Under the pieces are notes generated by a model, which saw only the letters and a program-made list of their open reading frames with translations, had not been told where the DNA came from and made no database searches. Shown one piece after another: positions 1-10,923 of a DNA stretch of 64,000 bases (position 1 is the stretch's first letter; every line of letters begins with the position of its first letter). The DNA comes from Plantago major (Eukaryota; Streptophyta; Magnoliopsida; Lamiales; Plantaginaceae): the NCBI GenBank assembly GCA_026545765.1, contig CM048839.1, positions 14,756,566-14,820,565 on the forward strand, written 5' to 3'. The position numbers were made by a program, and so were the translations under genes.

Positions 1-1599
1 TTAAAAATTTTGACCAATTAGAATAAAACGATTTAACACTCAGCAATGGAATAGACCAGTCACAACATAGGGATTTGCCAACTAATTAATTGACGTGGAC
101 ACTCTAAAATGGCTCCAAACCTTTTTTTGTTTAATGTAGTATATAGATATATAGATAAAATTATTTAAAACATTATACCTATACTTTAGAACATCAATAT
201 GTCATTCAAGGCGCTTCTAAAACTTCATGTTTAATTTTATTACTGATTTTAATTTTTTTTATCATATCTATGAGAATAATGAGCAAGTATCAGAATAAGG
301 ACACAACTTTCTTTCCAACAACAATATCTAAGAACGTCAAATTAGCATAACAAATTTAAATGTATGGGATTTAGAACATAAGAAATGAGTTCAGTAATAA
401 ATATGCAACGAAATAAGTAAATTAATCTTTTACCAAATGCAATACATGTTAATTAGATTACTTCACAAATTCCGTCAATTCGGCACTAATTAATTTATGG
501 CATTTTCCAAATTTACAAAGTAAATCAGTATATCAATCTGCACCAAGTATTATAGACACATAATCTCATTTAATTAAGATGGTCCAATTAAAACATTCCA
601 TTTAGCCAACACACAAAATTTTCAACCAATCACAATAGTCTATTTAGACACTTCATAATGTGACATGGCTTCACCACAAGCCTAGAAATTGTTTTCAAAT
701 AATAGATATATAGATGGAATTCTAGAATCTCTTATTAGTATCGCATGTTTGTCTTGCACAGGTGGCAGTTGTTGATGGCACCCTTAGGGTTGAGAAAGAC
801 AAATAAAGCAACCTCACTGACCCCCAAAATTTAAAAGGTAAGGCAACAAAGCATATAGACATCTGTCGTAAGCTGATGGCGTCAAATAACGGTGAACAAA
901 GTTCACTCCTAAAAAAGAGGCCAAAGTATGCTGCAAATCCATTTGCACAAAAGGAGTTTTAATTTTAAAGATCAAAGATCAAATTGAAGTTGGTACTTGA
1001 TTAGATGGTGGTTCCCGTTGAGGTATCATACGGGTAGCAGCATTGTTCTTATCGTTTATTACAATATCTAACAATAAAAAAAGTCATAAAGTCTCATTCT
1101 TGTTTTGAAAAACTAGTGGATACATTTAACAGGTATGGAGCTCCTAAAAGGTCAGTAACAAAGATTGCATTGCTTCCTCTATTTGCTAACTGATTCACAA
1201 CATTGTTCGACTCCCCGTAGCCAAAAGTGACTTCTACCTTGCACTCATCTTGATCCCGCGACAACTTGACCTCATTGGTGCTAGGCCACCGGCTCCTGGA
1301 CATGTTTAATACAAGAAACCACCATTTTAGCCGTTTCAAAAAAAGAAATAGAAAGGGAAATCTTGGAATCCTTCAGATGTATAATTACTTGCAAAGCATA
1401 TCATTGCTCACCCTCCAATTATTTGGTTAAAAGCCATCTCCCTGGCATATATATCGCTAACTGGACAGTGAATAGTTCAGCTGTATCAACAGTACTAAGC
1501 ATCTAGCTTGGTTAAAACACGATTTCCATCACTTGTGTGTATAATTTTGTTAATTTGCAAGTTGTTATTGTTTCCACTCAAACCGTAGTATAATACTAT
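1..1599. other. AT-rich intergenic DNA
   Basis: No recognisable gene. The sequence is AT-rich with many stops on both strands. An 81-codon minus-strand open frame at 1094-1339 has no recognisable domain, no promoter and no neighbouring exon, so I do not call it. Confidence 0.6.
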
Positions 1600-1925
1600 G
1601 TTTGAGTTTGCAAATGCTTAAAAAAAATGTTTTTGTGATTTTGAAGTAGTAAAAGTAGTTTTTTAGTGTTTTATATTACAACTTATGCTGCAACTTTTCT
1701 GGAAAAAAGTATGTATGTGGAAGCGGAGAAGCAATACGATAGCATTTACATTGCTTTAAGCATGTAGTAGCTTTTTTTCAATTAAAAACAACCAATTAAA
1801 TTAATTTTTTGCAAATACTAAAACTTTTGCTTTTACAATTTTAAGCTGCTTTTTATATGATATATCAAACACTACTGAATTTTACTTAAAATCAATTTTA
1901 ATCAACTTTTAATAGAAGCGAATAA
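1600..1925. mobile_element. Decayed Tourist-like MITE (related to the copy at 9254-9605)
   Basis: This stretch aligns along its length with the MITE at 9254-9605, sharing for example the blocks GTTTGCAAATGCTTAAAAAA, AGTTTTTTAGTGTTTTATAT and the AAGCTGCTTTTTATAT region. The left end is altered and the right inverted end is lost, so it is an old, truncated copy. Together with the shared segment just downstream (2022-2115) it forms a direct repeat with 9254-9842. Confidence 0.65.
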
Positions 1926-2021
1926 CTGAGTGAAATCGTTTTGACAACGCGTTATATCATATGACATGTTCAATGGTTTATTTGACTTCAACTTATAATC
2001 GAGTCCACAAGGATTTGGATC

Positions 2022-2150
2022 TATTGAAGCAGCCCATACGGAAAATGGAGTACTTGGCGGGCTTTTATAATTGGCCCAACTAGATCTTTTCTGAAACCCT
2101 CAATCAGAAAAATAAATCAAATGCATTCCAAATATTATGACATATTTAAC
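2022..2150. repeat. Direct repeat R, copy 1 (flank of the tandem array)
   Basis: The segment around TAATTGGCCCAACTAGATCT matches 9763-9842, and its continuation (AAATCAAATGCAT) matches 16070-16115. The second copy is therefore split by the Mutator-like element inserted between those two positions. This copy shows the uninterrupted arrangement. Confidence 0.6.
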
Positions 2151-2934
2151 GAGCGCAGTGCCTTCTCTAATTGGAGAACATTAGATTACCATATCAATAG
2201 TGTGTACACATTTTATATTATATATGATCACCAAAAACTTAGATTCAAAATCCACTGAATTTCCAATTCAATTCAAATCTTATATTCCATCAGTGGCGGG
2301 TGATTTCATATACTACATTAGAGTTGTAGCGTAATTTTAAATGAAAAATTAAAATAGTTGATAAAACATAAAAATGTGGCAAAAGTTATAATTTTAGTGG
2401 CAAAATATATAATTAGTGAAAAAAAAAGTAAGATTGTTTAATTATTATTTGTTGGTTGTGGTAGATTCTTATTTAGTAGTATTGTTTAAAGTTCTTTGGA
2501 ACAACTATAAGTGGTAAATGATGAAGTCTAGCGAACGTAAATAGTATGTACATTTTATTAACTCAATTAAAATTTTGTACCTACACGTGTCACTTTATAA
2601 CTAAAAGGCCCGGGTTCAAGTCATGTTAGACATTATTTTCTCCATTTTCTTTATATATTTTGATTTTTTTTTCAATTATGTGTTCGTATAATTAGCAATA
2701 TCAAAAATTCATTTTTTTATACAAAATGCTAAAATATTGTGTTACGTAAATGTTAGTATATTAATTTATTCGTGCATGTTACATTACATGAAGAAATAAA
2801 ACGTTAAACGTATCAAAACAAGTCACGTAGCTTGTTTAAGCAAGTGCTAGTTTTTTTCTTTTTTTGTGTCAAAAGCAAGTGCTAGTTAGCTAGTGCTAAT
2901 TTTTAATTTCGAAGAAATGAAAAGAAGTTAATTG
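2151..2934. other. Intergenic DNA without a recognisable gene
   Basis: AT-rich spacer. A GGTTCAAGTC string near 2609 resembles a pol III B box, but no A box or tRNA fold accompanies it. Confidence 0.5.
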
Positions 2935-3991
2935 TTTTGACTAATTCTTGACAACTCCTAGCGGATCACTGATACAAAAGTTGACATTCAGCCAAAGAAT
3001 TAAAATCTGGCCCTGCTACTTGACAACTTAATTTTGGACCTACGGTTAAGTGAATTCTAACCATAATAATACGTACGTACACTTGTGTTAGTTTTGACTT
3101 TCGATATCATTTACAATATGTCCATATCTATATGTGTATATATTTTATTGTTAGGAAAATGGACAACCAAATTAAGGAGATCGATCGATCCATTTTATAG
3201 ATTCTGCACCTGTTTGACACATTGCCGGACGTGGTTTAATTTTCTAGTCCCTTGGATCGACTAATGGCTTCATAAAACATACTAATAATTTAAAAGTAAA
3301 ATAATAAACGTGTCGTTTCTTAACGTAGGCATTTCTTTCTTAAAACACCAATCAATGTTTTTCTTAACATATGCCGACTTCCTTTTAAATTAATTATATA
3401 TAGAGGTCTCCCATAAAAGTTACTAGTACACTAAAATATAAGGAATTAACGTGTTACGAAATTTTAGTAATAATATATACGCACACTAGATCAAAAAAAT
3501 TATTACCAGACCACTCTTTTCTTTTTCTAATTTAAGCTAGCTAGCCTACGAACCACCATTAATAAATGTTAAAGTATTAATTATTACTGTGTCTTCGCCA
3601 AACCTAAACTAATAGTACAAAACTTTCATGAAACGATCGTCTTTCGGAGAACCTTTAATATTTTTTTGTTATAACTGTAATGTTTGTCCGTCTTTTTTAG
3701 TCTCTTGAAAAAATCTTCTCACTTACTCAAAAATAAAAACATACATATATCCGTATCTAGATAAGTTATGTAAATACCGTCTCTTTAGATACTTTACTAT
3801 TATTATAGCCTTACTTTTTAAATGTTTGACGTCCAATAAAAGTAATAGCCTGGACCATGCAAGTTTCAACCAAACTAGACACAAGAAATTAAGTCTGCGG
3901 ACGATGAATTACATTTGATTTCGTCGCGTACTTAATTAATATAGCTTGTCCACTCATGCAAATTGGACTGAACTTCACTTTCCTCACGCTC

Positions 3992-4000
3992 CTATATAAC
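3992..4000 (+). promoter_or_regulatory. TATA box of gene copy 1
   Basis: CTATATAAC lies about 120 bp before the ATG at 4120. It follows the string TATAGCTTGTCCACTCATGCA, which is kept in copy 2 at the same distance from its TATA box, so this core promoter was duplicated with the gene. Confidence 0.6.
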
Positions 4001-4119
4001 CAACCCAAATTCTTACTCATCTCATTCATGCACTACTACAAAACAACGTTTAATCTTATCTTCCCTTTTCTTTTGTAATTGTAAGTTTGTTCCAACATTT
4101 CAAAATTTAATTGTACATC

Positions 4120-4479
4120 ATGGGGAATTCAAAGAAAATGAGTAGACAAGAGAGCAGTGTGAAAAAGTGCTTAAAGCTCCCAATCTTGATCTTGATCCGT
4201 GCCAAAGACCTCTATATTGAGAGCCTGATCGGAGGAGCAAGCCACATGACCTACGGAAATGCTATGGGCTGCCCGACACCGGTTATCCCAACCTTGCCAC
4301 GAAGATCGTGCACAAAGTCTGATAGGAAAGAGGACTTCATCAAGGATGCAACAACTAGAAATAGAAGAATTGATACGGAGCTTCTCCGGTCAAAGAGTGT
4401 TGCGCAACCGGTCAACCCTGCCAAGATTGTGTCAATAGGAAGGATTGACGAGGACAAGGTGTATGAGTACGGTGCATGA
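4120..4479 (+). CDS. Small plant-specific basic protein, tandem copy 1
   Basis: A single-exon frame of 119 residues from ATG 4120 to TGA 4477-4479. The protein has a lysine-rich start (MGNSKKMSRQESSVKKC), a conserved core KLPILILIRAKDLYIESL, the segment YGNAMGCPTPVIPTLPRRS, and a C-terminal GRIDEDK motif. I recognise this layout as an uncharacterised family of small plant proteins (KLP..LI.RARD.Y...; YGN.MGCP; GRIDEDKP). Its function is not known to me and I assign none. There is no signal peptide or convincing membrane segment. Copy 2 at 8101 is about 90% identical. Relative to copy 2 a one-base difference at about 4477 puts a TGA after GRIDEDKVYEYGA, removing the last 15 residues (positions 120-134 of copy 2). 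The TATA box upstream and kept reading frame argue that it is expressed. Confidence 0.8.
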   Translation: MGNSKKMSRQESSVKKCLKLPILILIRAKDLYIESLIGGASHMTYGNAMGCPTPVIPTLPRRSCTKSDRKEDFIKDATTRNRRIDTELLRSKSVAQPVNPAKIVSIGRIDEDKVYEYGA

Positions 4480-5075
4480 CAGCGTAGGGTTGTTGAAATT
4501 ACCATTGTTGAGTGTGAAGATGTGAGTACGTAGTGTGTTGATGTTAATTATGGATTCAAGTAATATTAAATATGAGGTGATTTTCGAAAGGTATATGATC
4601 GTGTGCATGTGTAATGTGAGAGGGTAGAAGAGTTGAAAAGTTTGTTGTAGATACTTGGTGTTCACTACACTTAGCTAGTTGTGTTAATTGCTAGCTAGTG
4701 AGAGAGGTTATAATTCTATAATCGCTTGCACGAAAGCGTAGACTAATTTGGTTAATTAATTATCATGTTTGAAATTTGTTCCATCGAAGAGTTTCATTAC
4801 TTTACGTGTGCTTTGCCATACAACTACAAACATTTGTAGTTTACACTCTCTTAGCTAGCATAAAGTGGATGCAGTTAAGAAATGAACTTTTAACTTTATT
4901 AAAAATGTGAAGTGTTCGTCAATTAATGCATCGATATATCACAATTAGTTACAACTATAGCACAACAATTATTTGACAAGTTCTTCAAATGTGAAGTATG
5001 GTAATGGGATGAAAACTATTTATTCATCATCGGGTTACTTTGCATTTTGGATGAGAGGTCCGATGGTGTGCGGGT

Positions 5076-6059
5076 AGATTATATTACATACATATAAAAT
5101 AAAAGGCAAATTACATATAGTCTCCCTAATAGATTTCGTAATAACATTGTACTTCTAAATTTTGAACAACAACATATTTCAACCTTTTTCACAAATCAAT
5201 TAACAATAACATAGTTCAAAACTCATCATATTGCATCCAAACACATCATTAATTAAAAAATTATGTTAAATTTGGTTTTTTCTATTTCTTGTATTTATTT
5301 ATTTTTGGTTTTTTCTTTTTTTTATTTTCTTAGGTTAAATTAGAGTGAGACCGTGTCCACTCTCATTTTCAAATTAAAAGAAAAAAAACATATCACTTTA
5401 TTATTTTCTATATTAAAGTTGGATTTGACACATGACCTATATCAATTATTTTTATTTTTCAAACTAAATTTATGAAATTAAGCGAAAAGTCAACACGTGT
5501 AAACTAACATGCACAAAATCAATCACCAAACACGAGAAAAACAACAACGAGTTTAAAGTTTGTATATTGAAATCTTGATAAATATACATAAAATCTGAGC
5601 ATTGATAGTAGTATATCAACTGAAGGTGTCTCACTATGTTGCACATTTTAAAATAATTTCCCAATAAATTACATTGTTATTATGAACATTCCTTTTGTTA
5701 CAATTGCTCTAAACAATTATTGTTAACTCTCCACAACCTTTTTTCTTTTCCACAAGTTAGGAGGTTATATATGTGATGGTGTTAAGTGATGGTTGATAAG
5801 AATAAAGGGAAGAAGAAGGATAGTGAAAATAGATGCGCTTGAATTTATTATTAACTTACTATAACCTTTTTCTGTTTTGTTACGCATGATAGTATTTCAT
5901 CTTATCTAAAAATTGGAGGTTTTAGAGAGGTATAAAATTGAATCGTTTATATTACTTTTTCAATACAGTATATCAACAATACATCATATGAATAGTTAGT
6001 GATTGAGTACACTGTTGTCTAGTAGTGGTCGTAATAAGTTCGGAAGAAATTATAAGAAA
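5076..6059. other. Spacer between the tandem units
   Basis: AT-rich DNA between unit U1 and unit U2. A 64-codon minus-strand frame at 5470-5664 has no support. Nothing recognisable. Confidence 0.5.
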
Positions 6060-6263
6060 AAAGAAGTTAATTAAATTGTATTGACAAATTCTTGAACAGT
6101 TGAGGCATTAATGGATGTAAATAATTTACACGTCCTAGTGATTATGATACAAAAGTTGACATTCTTCCATACAATTACAACCTGGAGGCTGCTACTTCAA
6201 CTTAATTCATTTGGACCTACGGTTTAGTGAAATCCAACAATAATACGTAGGTACGTACAGTTG

Positions 6264-6856
6264 TGATAATTTTGACTTTCGATATTACTATATTTTTTTA
6301 ATTGTTAGAAAAATGGACAACACAATTATTAATAAGGAGATCGATCCATGCATGGATTATGCACCTTTTTTACACATTACAATTTACAGGACATGGTTTA
6401 ACCTTCTAGTCCCTTTGGGATCGACTAAATGGCTTCAGAAAATATAATATGCGCACATTGGTTGAACAAAATTAATTATTACCAGGCCGTTGGTTTGTTT
6501 CTGTTTCTAACTTAAGCTAGATAGAACTACCATGAATTGTTATTAATTATTATAGTGTCTTGGCCTAATTAATTAACCTTATGATAATTTTGACTTTAGA
6601 TATTACTATATTTTTTTAATTGTTAGAAAAATGGGCAACACAATTATTAATAAGGAGATCGATCCATGCACCTTTTTTACACATTACAATTTACAGGACG
6701 TGGTTTAACTTTCGAGTCCCTTTGGGATCGATAAATGGCTTCAGAAAAAATAATATGCGCACATTGGTTGAACAAAATTAATTATTAGCAGGCCGTTTGT
6801 TTTCCGTTTCTAACTTAAGCTAGATAACTACCATTAATTGTTATTAATTATTATAG
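6264..6856. repeat. Internal direct duplication, about 320-bp offset
   Basis: 6264-6556 and 6583-6856 are near-identical direct copies. Both contain GATAATTTTGACTTT, AATAAGGAGATCGATCCATG, ACACATTACAATTTACAGGA, ATAATATGCGCACATTGG and TTGTTATTAATTATTATAGT. It is a recent local duplication upstream of gene copy 2. Confidence 0.8.
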
Positions 6857-7050
6857 TATATTATTGTACAATGAAGCATTGCACCTTCAGTGTAGTGGTC
6901 ACGTACTCCGTTATCCATCTTTAATCTGCAGGAAATATAGATAGAAGGAAAAATAAAATGGAAATATAAAAATAATAATGAACTAGCTAGATTCAACTAA
7001 TTTGCATAAAGATAACCCGCAAGTTGCAGTTGACAAAGGGCCTACTTGAC

Positions 7051-7290
7051 AATCACAATTGCAACTAACATCCATGTGCAAATTTAAGTTTATATTTCGT
7101 ATGTAATTGTTGTTTTAACTTGAATCACAATTGCAACTAACATCGATTGTAAATTTAAGTTTATATTTCGTATGTAATTGTTGATTTAACTTACAATCAC
7201 AATTGCAATTAACAAATTGCAATGTTTGACAAAGGGCGACTTGATGAAGCTAGTTGACAATCACAATTAATTGCAATTTGCAACTAACAT
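7051..7290. repeat. 72-bp tandem repeat
   Basis: AATCACAATTGCAACTAACA starts at 7051, 7123 and, as a partial and more diverged unit, at 7195, with a further rearranged piece after 7259. Each full unit carries TTTATATTTCGTATGTAATT. The period is 72 bp. It has no coding capacity and lies about 0.8 kb upstream of gene copy 2. Confidence 0.8.
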
Positions 7291-7494
7291 CGATCGGCTC
7301 CTAAAGCAGTAATGCTAAAAGTTCAAGTTCATTTAATATATCCAACTTTTAAAATCGTAAACATTTTATTAGACTTCTAAGAAAATTCACTCTTGTCGAT
7401 TTAAGAAACTTGGGGTTATATGTCCAAATCACTATGCACATAATTTACGTACGTACCATCGTCATTTAAATCCAGTCCCATCATTTCAATACTT

Positions 7495-7770
7495 TATCTT
7501 ACTGCTATACTACTTCCTTCCTCCCGAAAATTCTGGGTGGAGAAAATAAGGTATATATTACTTTTGGATAAAATAGTACTAGTGGGTCCATCAAATTGAT
7601 TTTTAAAGTTGTAAGTGAGATAAAATAATGTTAATGAGTTTACTTTTAAGTATATTTAATGTTTTAATTGGGTGAGTGGTTGCCAAAAAAGTAAATAATA
7701 AATTTTGATTGAGACACTTAAAATGGTAAAATGGAAACTATACTAAGTATAAATAGTATTATTAATTAAG
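7495..7770. mobile_element. Possible decayed Stowaway-type MITE
   Basis: CTTCCTTCCTCCCGAAAATT at about 7511 resembles the CTCCCTCCGTCCC start of plant Stowaway MITEs, and the block is absent from unit U1. The right inverted end is not clear, so boundaries and class are tentative. Confidence 0.3.
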
Positions 7771-7972
7771 TTGTCCTATTCTTACAGGGTCACTTTTTAA
7801 ATGTCCGACGTCCAATAAAGGTAATAGATTGGTCCATGCAAGTTTGAACCAAACTAGAAGTTGGAAATTAATTTCGCGATCGATCGATTAATTACATTTG
7901 ATTTCGTCTTACTTAATTAATATAGCTTGTCCACTCATGCAAATTGGACAGAACTTCACTTTCCTCAATCTC

Positions 7973-7986
7973 CTATATATATAAAC
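7973..7986 (+). promoter_or_regulatory. TATA box of gene copy 2
   Basis: CTATATATATAAAC lies about 115 bp before the ATG at 8101 and after the same conserved string as in copy 1. The TATA element differs slightly from copy 1 (CTATATAAC). Confidence 0.6.
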
Positions 7987-8100
7987 AAACCAAAATCTTA
8001 CTCATCTCTTCTTCATCAATACTACTACAAAACTACATCTAATCTTATCTTCCTTCAATTATATTCTTCCAATCGAAGGTTCAAAATTCAGTCATATATC

Positions 8101-8505
8101 ATGGGGAGTTCAAAGAAAATGAGTAGACAAGAGAGCAGTGTGAAAAAGTGCTTAAAGCTTCCAATCTTGATCTTGATCCGTGCCAAGGACCTCTATATTG
8201 AGAGCCTGACCGGAGGAGCAAGCCACATGGCCTACGGAAACGCTATGGGCTGTCCAACACCGGTTATCCCGACTTTGCCACAAAGATCGTGCACAAAGTC
8301 TGATAGAAAAGAGGACTTCATCAAGGATGCAACATCTAGACGTGGAAGAATTGATACGGAGCTCCTCCGGTCAAAGGGTGTTGGGAAACCGGTCAACCCT
8401 GCCAAAATTGTGTTGATAGGAAGGATTGACGAGGACAAGGCGTACGAGTATGGTGCAGACAACCTAGGGTTGTTGAAATTACCATTGTTGAGTGTGAAGA
8501 TGTGA
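8101..8505 (+). CDS. Small plant-specific basic protein, tandem copy 2 (full length)
   Basis: A single-exon frame of 134 residues from ATG 8101 to TGA 8503-8505. It is the longer copy of the gene at 4120-4479 and shares the basic N-terminus, the KLPILILIRAKDLYIESL core, the YGNAMGCPTPVIPTLPQRS segment and the GRIDEDK motif. After GRIDEDKAYEYGA it continues with a hydrophobic tail DNLGLLKLPLLSVKM, which copy 1 has lost through one base. The same tail sequence is still present, out of frame, downstream of the stop in copy 1. An in-frame upstream extension to 7927 starts at a non-ATG codon and runs through the TATA box, so I take ATG 8101 as the start. The family is uncharacterised. Most differences from copy 1 are substitutions that keep the frame, which suggests both copies were under constraint. 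Confidence 0.85.
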   Translation: MGSSKKMSRQESSVKKCLKLPILILIRAKDLYIESLTGGASHMAYGNAMGCPTPVIPTLPQRSCTKSDRKEDFIKDATSRRGRIDTELLRSKGVGKPVNPAKIVLIGRIDEDKAYEYGADNLGLLKLPLLSVKM

Positions 8506-9253
8506 GTAGGATGTTCGTGATATGAATTCAAGTAAATCAAATACGAGGTGATTTTCAATAGGTATATGAGGATGCACGCGTCATGTGAGCGAGTTTCCTT
8601 CGTGGAGTGATATAGAAGAGTTGAAAAGTTCGTTGTAGATACTTGGTGTTCACTACACTTTGTTAGTTGTGATGCTAGCTTGCGAAAGAGGGTTAATCAC
8701 TTGCAGGAAAGCATATCTCGTTTGTTATGAGACCATTTTGGTTAATTTATCATGTTTGAAATTATTACTCCATCAAAGAGTTTCCCTATACGTGTGTCGT
8801 GCTCTACAATTACAAACATTTTGTAACTTACGCTCTAGTAGCTAGTTCGAAGTGGATGTAGTTATGAAATGAACTCAACTTTATTAAAAATGTGATGTGG
8901 TTGTCTAATAATTGCAGCACAGCTAGTTACAGTTACAACTATATCACATCAATACTCGACTCGTTGTTCAAATGTGAAGTATGGGATGAAAACTATTTAT
9001 TCATCACCGGGTTATTTTACGTTTTGGATGAGAGGTCTCTCGGTAATAGGTGGTGCGGGTAGGTTCAATTAGGTACATAATCTACCTTTTAAAATGTTGC
9101 CAACGATTTAAAAATATCAATAGATTGTCGAATCGGTCATGATAATTTCATAATATTTTCAGTTTTCATCACCTCACACGGCATATTATTATGGCATGTG
9201 TATTAATTGTTGGAAAAATTCTAACAAAAAACTAAAAGACCAGACATGAGTTA

Positions 9254-9605
9254 GCCTGTGTTTGCAAATGCTTAAAAAAATACTTTTGTGCTTTTAGAAT
9301 AATTAAAATTAGTTTTTTAGTGTTTTATATTCTGACTTACTGCTTGACCTGCGGGAAAAATCAGTGTAGCATGGTAATTGAAGCAATAAAATAAATGCTT
9401 CTAAGCTTTTAAGTAGTAGCTTTTTTTCCAATTAAAATTAACTAATTAAATTAATTTTTGCAAACACTAAAACTTATGCTACAACTTTAAGCTGCTTTTT
9501 GTATATTATATTAAACACTAATGACTTTTGCTTAAAATCAACTTTAATGAACTTTTAACAAAAGCAGACAAAAAAGTACTAGTAAAAGCATTTGCAAACA
9601 CACAC
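9254..9605. mobile_element. Tourist-like (PIF/Harbinger) MITE
   Basis: The ends are inverted: TGTGTTTGCAAATGCTT at 9257-9273 and its exact complement AAGCATTTGCAAACACA at 9586-9602. The element is flanked by TTA on both sides (9251-9253 and 9606-9608), the 3-bp target preferred by PIF/Harbinger elements. It is 352 bp and non-coding. A truncated relative is at 1600-1925. Confidence 0.7.
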
Positions 9606-9762
9606 TTAATATAGTGTTATAACTTAGAGAGTCCTGTGTTAATGTAATGATGTAACTCAACGAGTCATGTGTTAATATAATGTTATAACACATTATATTA
9701 AAATTTAGAGAGTCTTTAGTTGTAATAAAATTTAGGAGGGTAACCCATTGTTATTTGTGGGG

Positions 9763-9842
9763 AATTAATCCATGCGGAAAATGGTTACGTGGTGGGCTTT
9801 AATAATTGGCCCAATTAGATCTTTCTGTACACTAAAAAGGAA
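9763..9842. repeat. Direct repeat R, copy 2, left part
   Basis: TAATTGGCCCAATTAGATCT matches copy 1 at about 2069. The homology stops where the Mutator-like element starts and resumes on its far side near 16074. Confidence 0.6.
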
Positions 9843-10120
9843 CATAAATATTAAGCAATGGCCAATTAATTTAAGCAATGGAATTATTTGAGTACTTGCC
9901 CAAAATGCCACTAACTTAAAAAAATCGTATAACATTAACGTAAAATCGTAATAACTCGTTTACGCGAACACAATAACATTAACATGCACGATTCATCCCG
10001 AATTACAACAATTAAAAACATCAAAATTTTTTAACAAACTTTGCTTATTGGAACAAAATTATAAAATACCTAAATATTTAAACACTATATACATAATTAA
10101 AGAAAAAGAAAAAAAAAAAT
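9843..10120. repeat. Left TIR of the MULE
   Basis: Inverted partner of 15780-16073. Identity is strong from 9884 inward and weaker at the outer 40 bp. Confidence 0.8.
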
Positions 10121-10194
10121 TTCACAATGGGCGGATGCAAAAGCATGACCCAGTTGTGAAGCAATGGTGTGATACCAGATCGAGATCGGCCGGT

Positions 10195-10300
10195 CGAATT
10201 TTTTCTTTTAATTATTTATGTATATAATGTTTAAATATTTGATAATTTTTCCTATATATTTTTAATTATTTTTAATGATTTGCAAGTTTGTTAAAAAGGA
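10195..10300. repeat. Extra inverted copy of inner TIR sequence
   Basis: TTATGTATATAATGTTTAAATATTTGATAA and CAAGTTTGTTAAAAA are in the same orientation as the right TIR and inverted relative to 10020-10120, so the left end of the MULE can fold back on itself. Confidence 0.6.
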
Positions 10301-10923
10301 CATTGAATTCTGAACATGAAAATCGAAATACAACAACATTGAAAACATAAACTAGAACCTATGCCATTGGCGTGGCGAGCGCCATAATGTGCTTCGGTGG
10401 CTTATTCTTGCCTCTCTAGTACCTCTCGGGCTGACCATATTGGTGGAATTGGACATTCTGTTACCACGTGGATCTGATCCGATGATTGTTACCAATGTGA
10501 GCCATTGTCCACTCTTGAGCTATTGATGGAGGTCGGAGCGGTGAGTCCATTTGAAACGACACTCCAATGGCAAGTATGTCATACTCTCTAACGGAGAATA
10601 ACGCATAAAACCCGTTGATACTTTGTTGCTACAACACCCCATATACGGTAATGTGAAATACCATGGTTGTGTACAGCGCCATGAAACCGGTTTAAACGGA
10701 TATTTATTTCATCTACCGTTATACATCATTTCGTCGATATACATACACTTTGTTGTAGTCTGACTCATTAATGAGGTCTTGCGGCGTCATGACGCTCTTG
10801 TTGGCCGTATTGGTATTGAGCTATGACCTAAAACCGCGATTTAACGCATGATGACATCATTATGGCCTCTAATCGAATTGAGTTTGGGGTGGCATTTGAC
10901 TTTGATATTTGAATATTACGCGA
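10301..10923. other. Unassigned MULE-internal segment
   Basis: Lies between the left TIR region and the transposase stop. The base composition is less AT-rich than the flanks and the minus strand holds short coding-like pieces interrupted by stops. I cannot assign a family; it may be a decayed third gene or 3' non-coding DNA. Confidence 0.35.

Larger units (their letters stand above)
2935..5075 (+). repeat. Tandem duplication unit U1 (contains gene copy 1)
   Basis: This block is homologous to 6060-9065. Shared landmarks include the GATACAAAAGTTGACATTC and TTTGGACCTACGGTT strings upstream, the promoter string TATAGCTTGTCCACTCATGC, the gene itself, and the 3' flank up to GGATGAGAGGTC and GTGCGGGTAG. 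A third, gene-less copy of the upstream part lies at about 16590-16985. The homology covers promoter, transcript and 3' flank, so the duplication arose at DNA level and not by retroposition. Confidence 0.8.
6060..9065 (+). repeat. Tandem duplication unit U2 (contains gene copy 2)
   Basis: Homologous to 2935-5075 but longer, because its upstream half contains an internal duplication (6264-6856) and a 72-bp tandem repeat (7051-7290) that unit U1 lacks. Confidence 0.8.

Noticed and set aside
2600-2640. GGTTCAAGTC resembling a tRNA/SINE B box
   Set aside because: No A box at the right distance, no cloverleaf and no SINE body; the same type of string (GGTTCGATCC) occurs by chance within the hAT element near 37828.
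7927-8100. N-terminal extension of gene copy 2 upstream of ATG 8101
   Set aside because: It begins at a non-ATG codon, covers the TATA box and leader, and is not kept in copy 1, whose start aligns with 8101.
8232-8558. 108-codon minus-strand frame over gene copy 2 (and 4251-4505 over copy 1)
   Set aside because: Mirror frames of the plus-strand gene; the plus-strand protein family is recognised.
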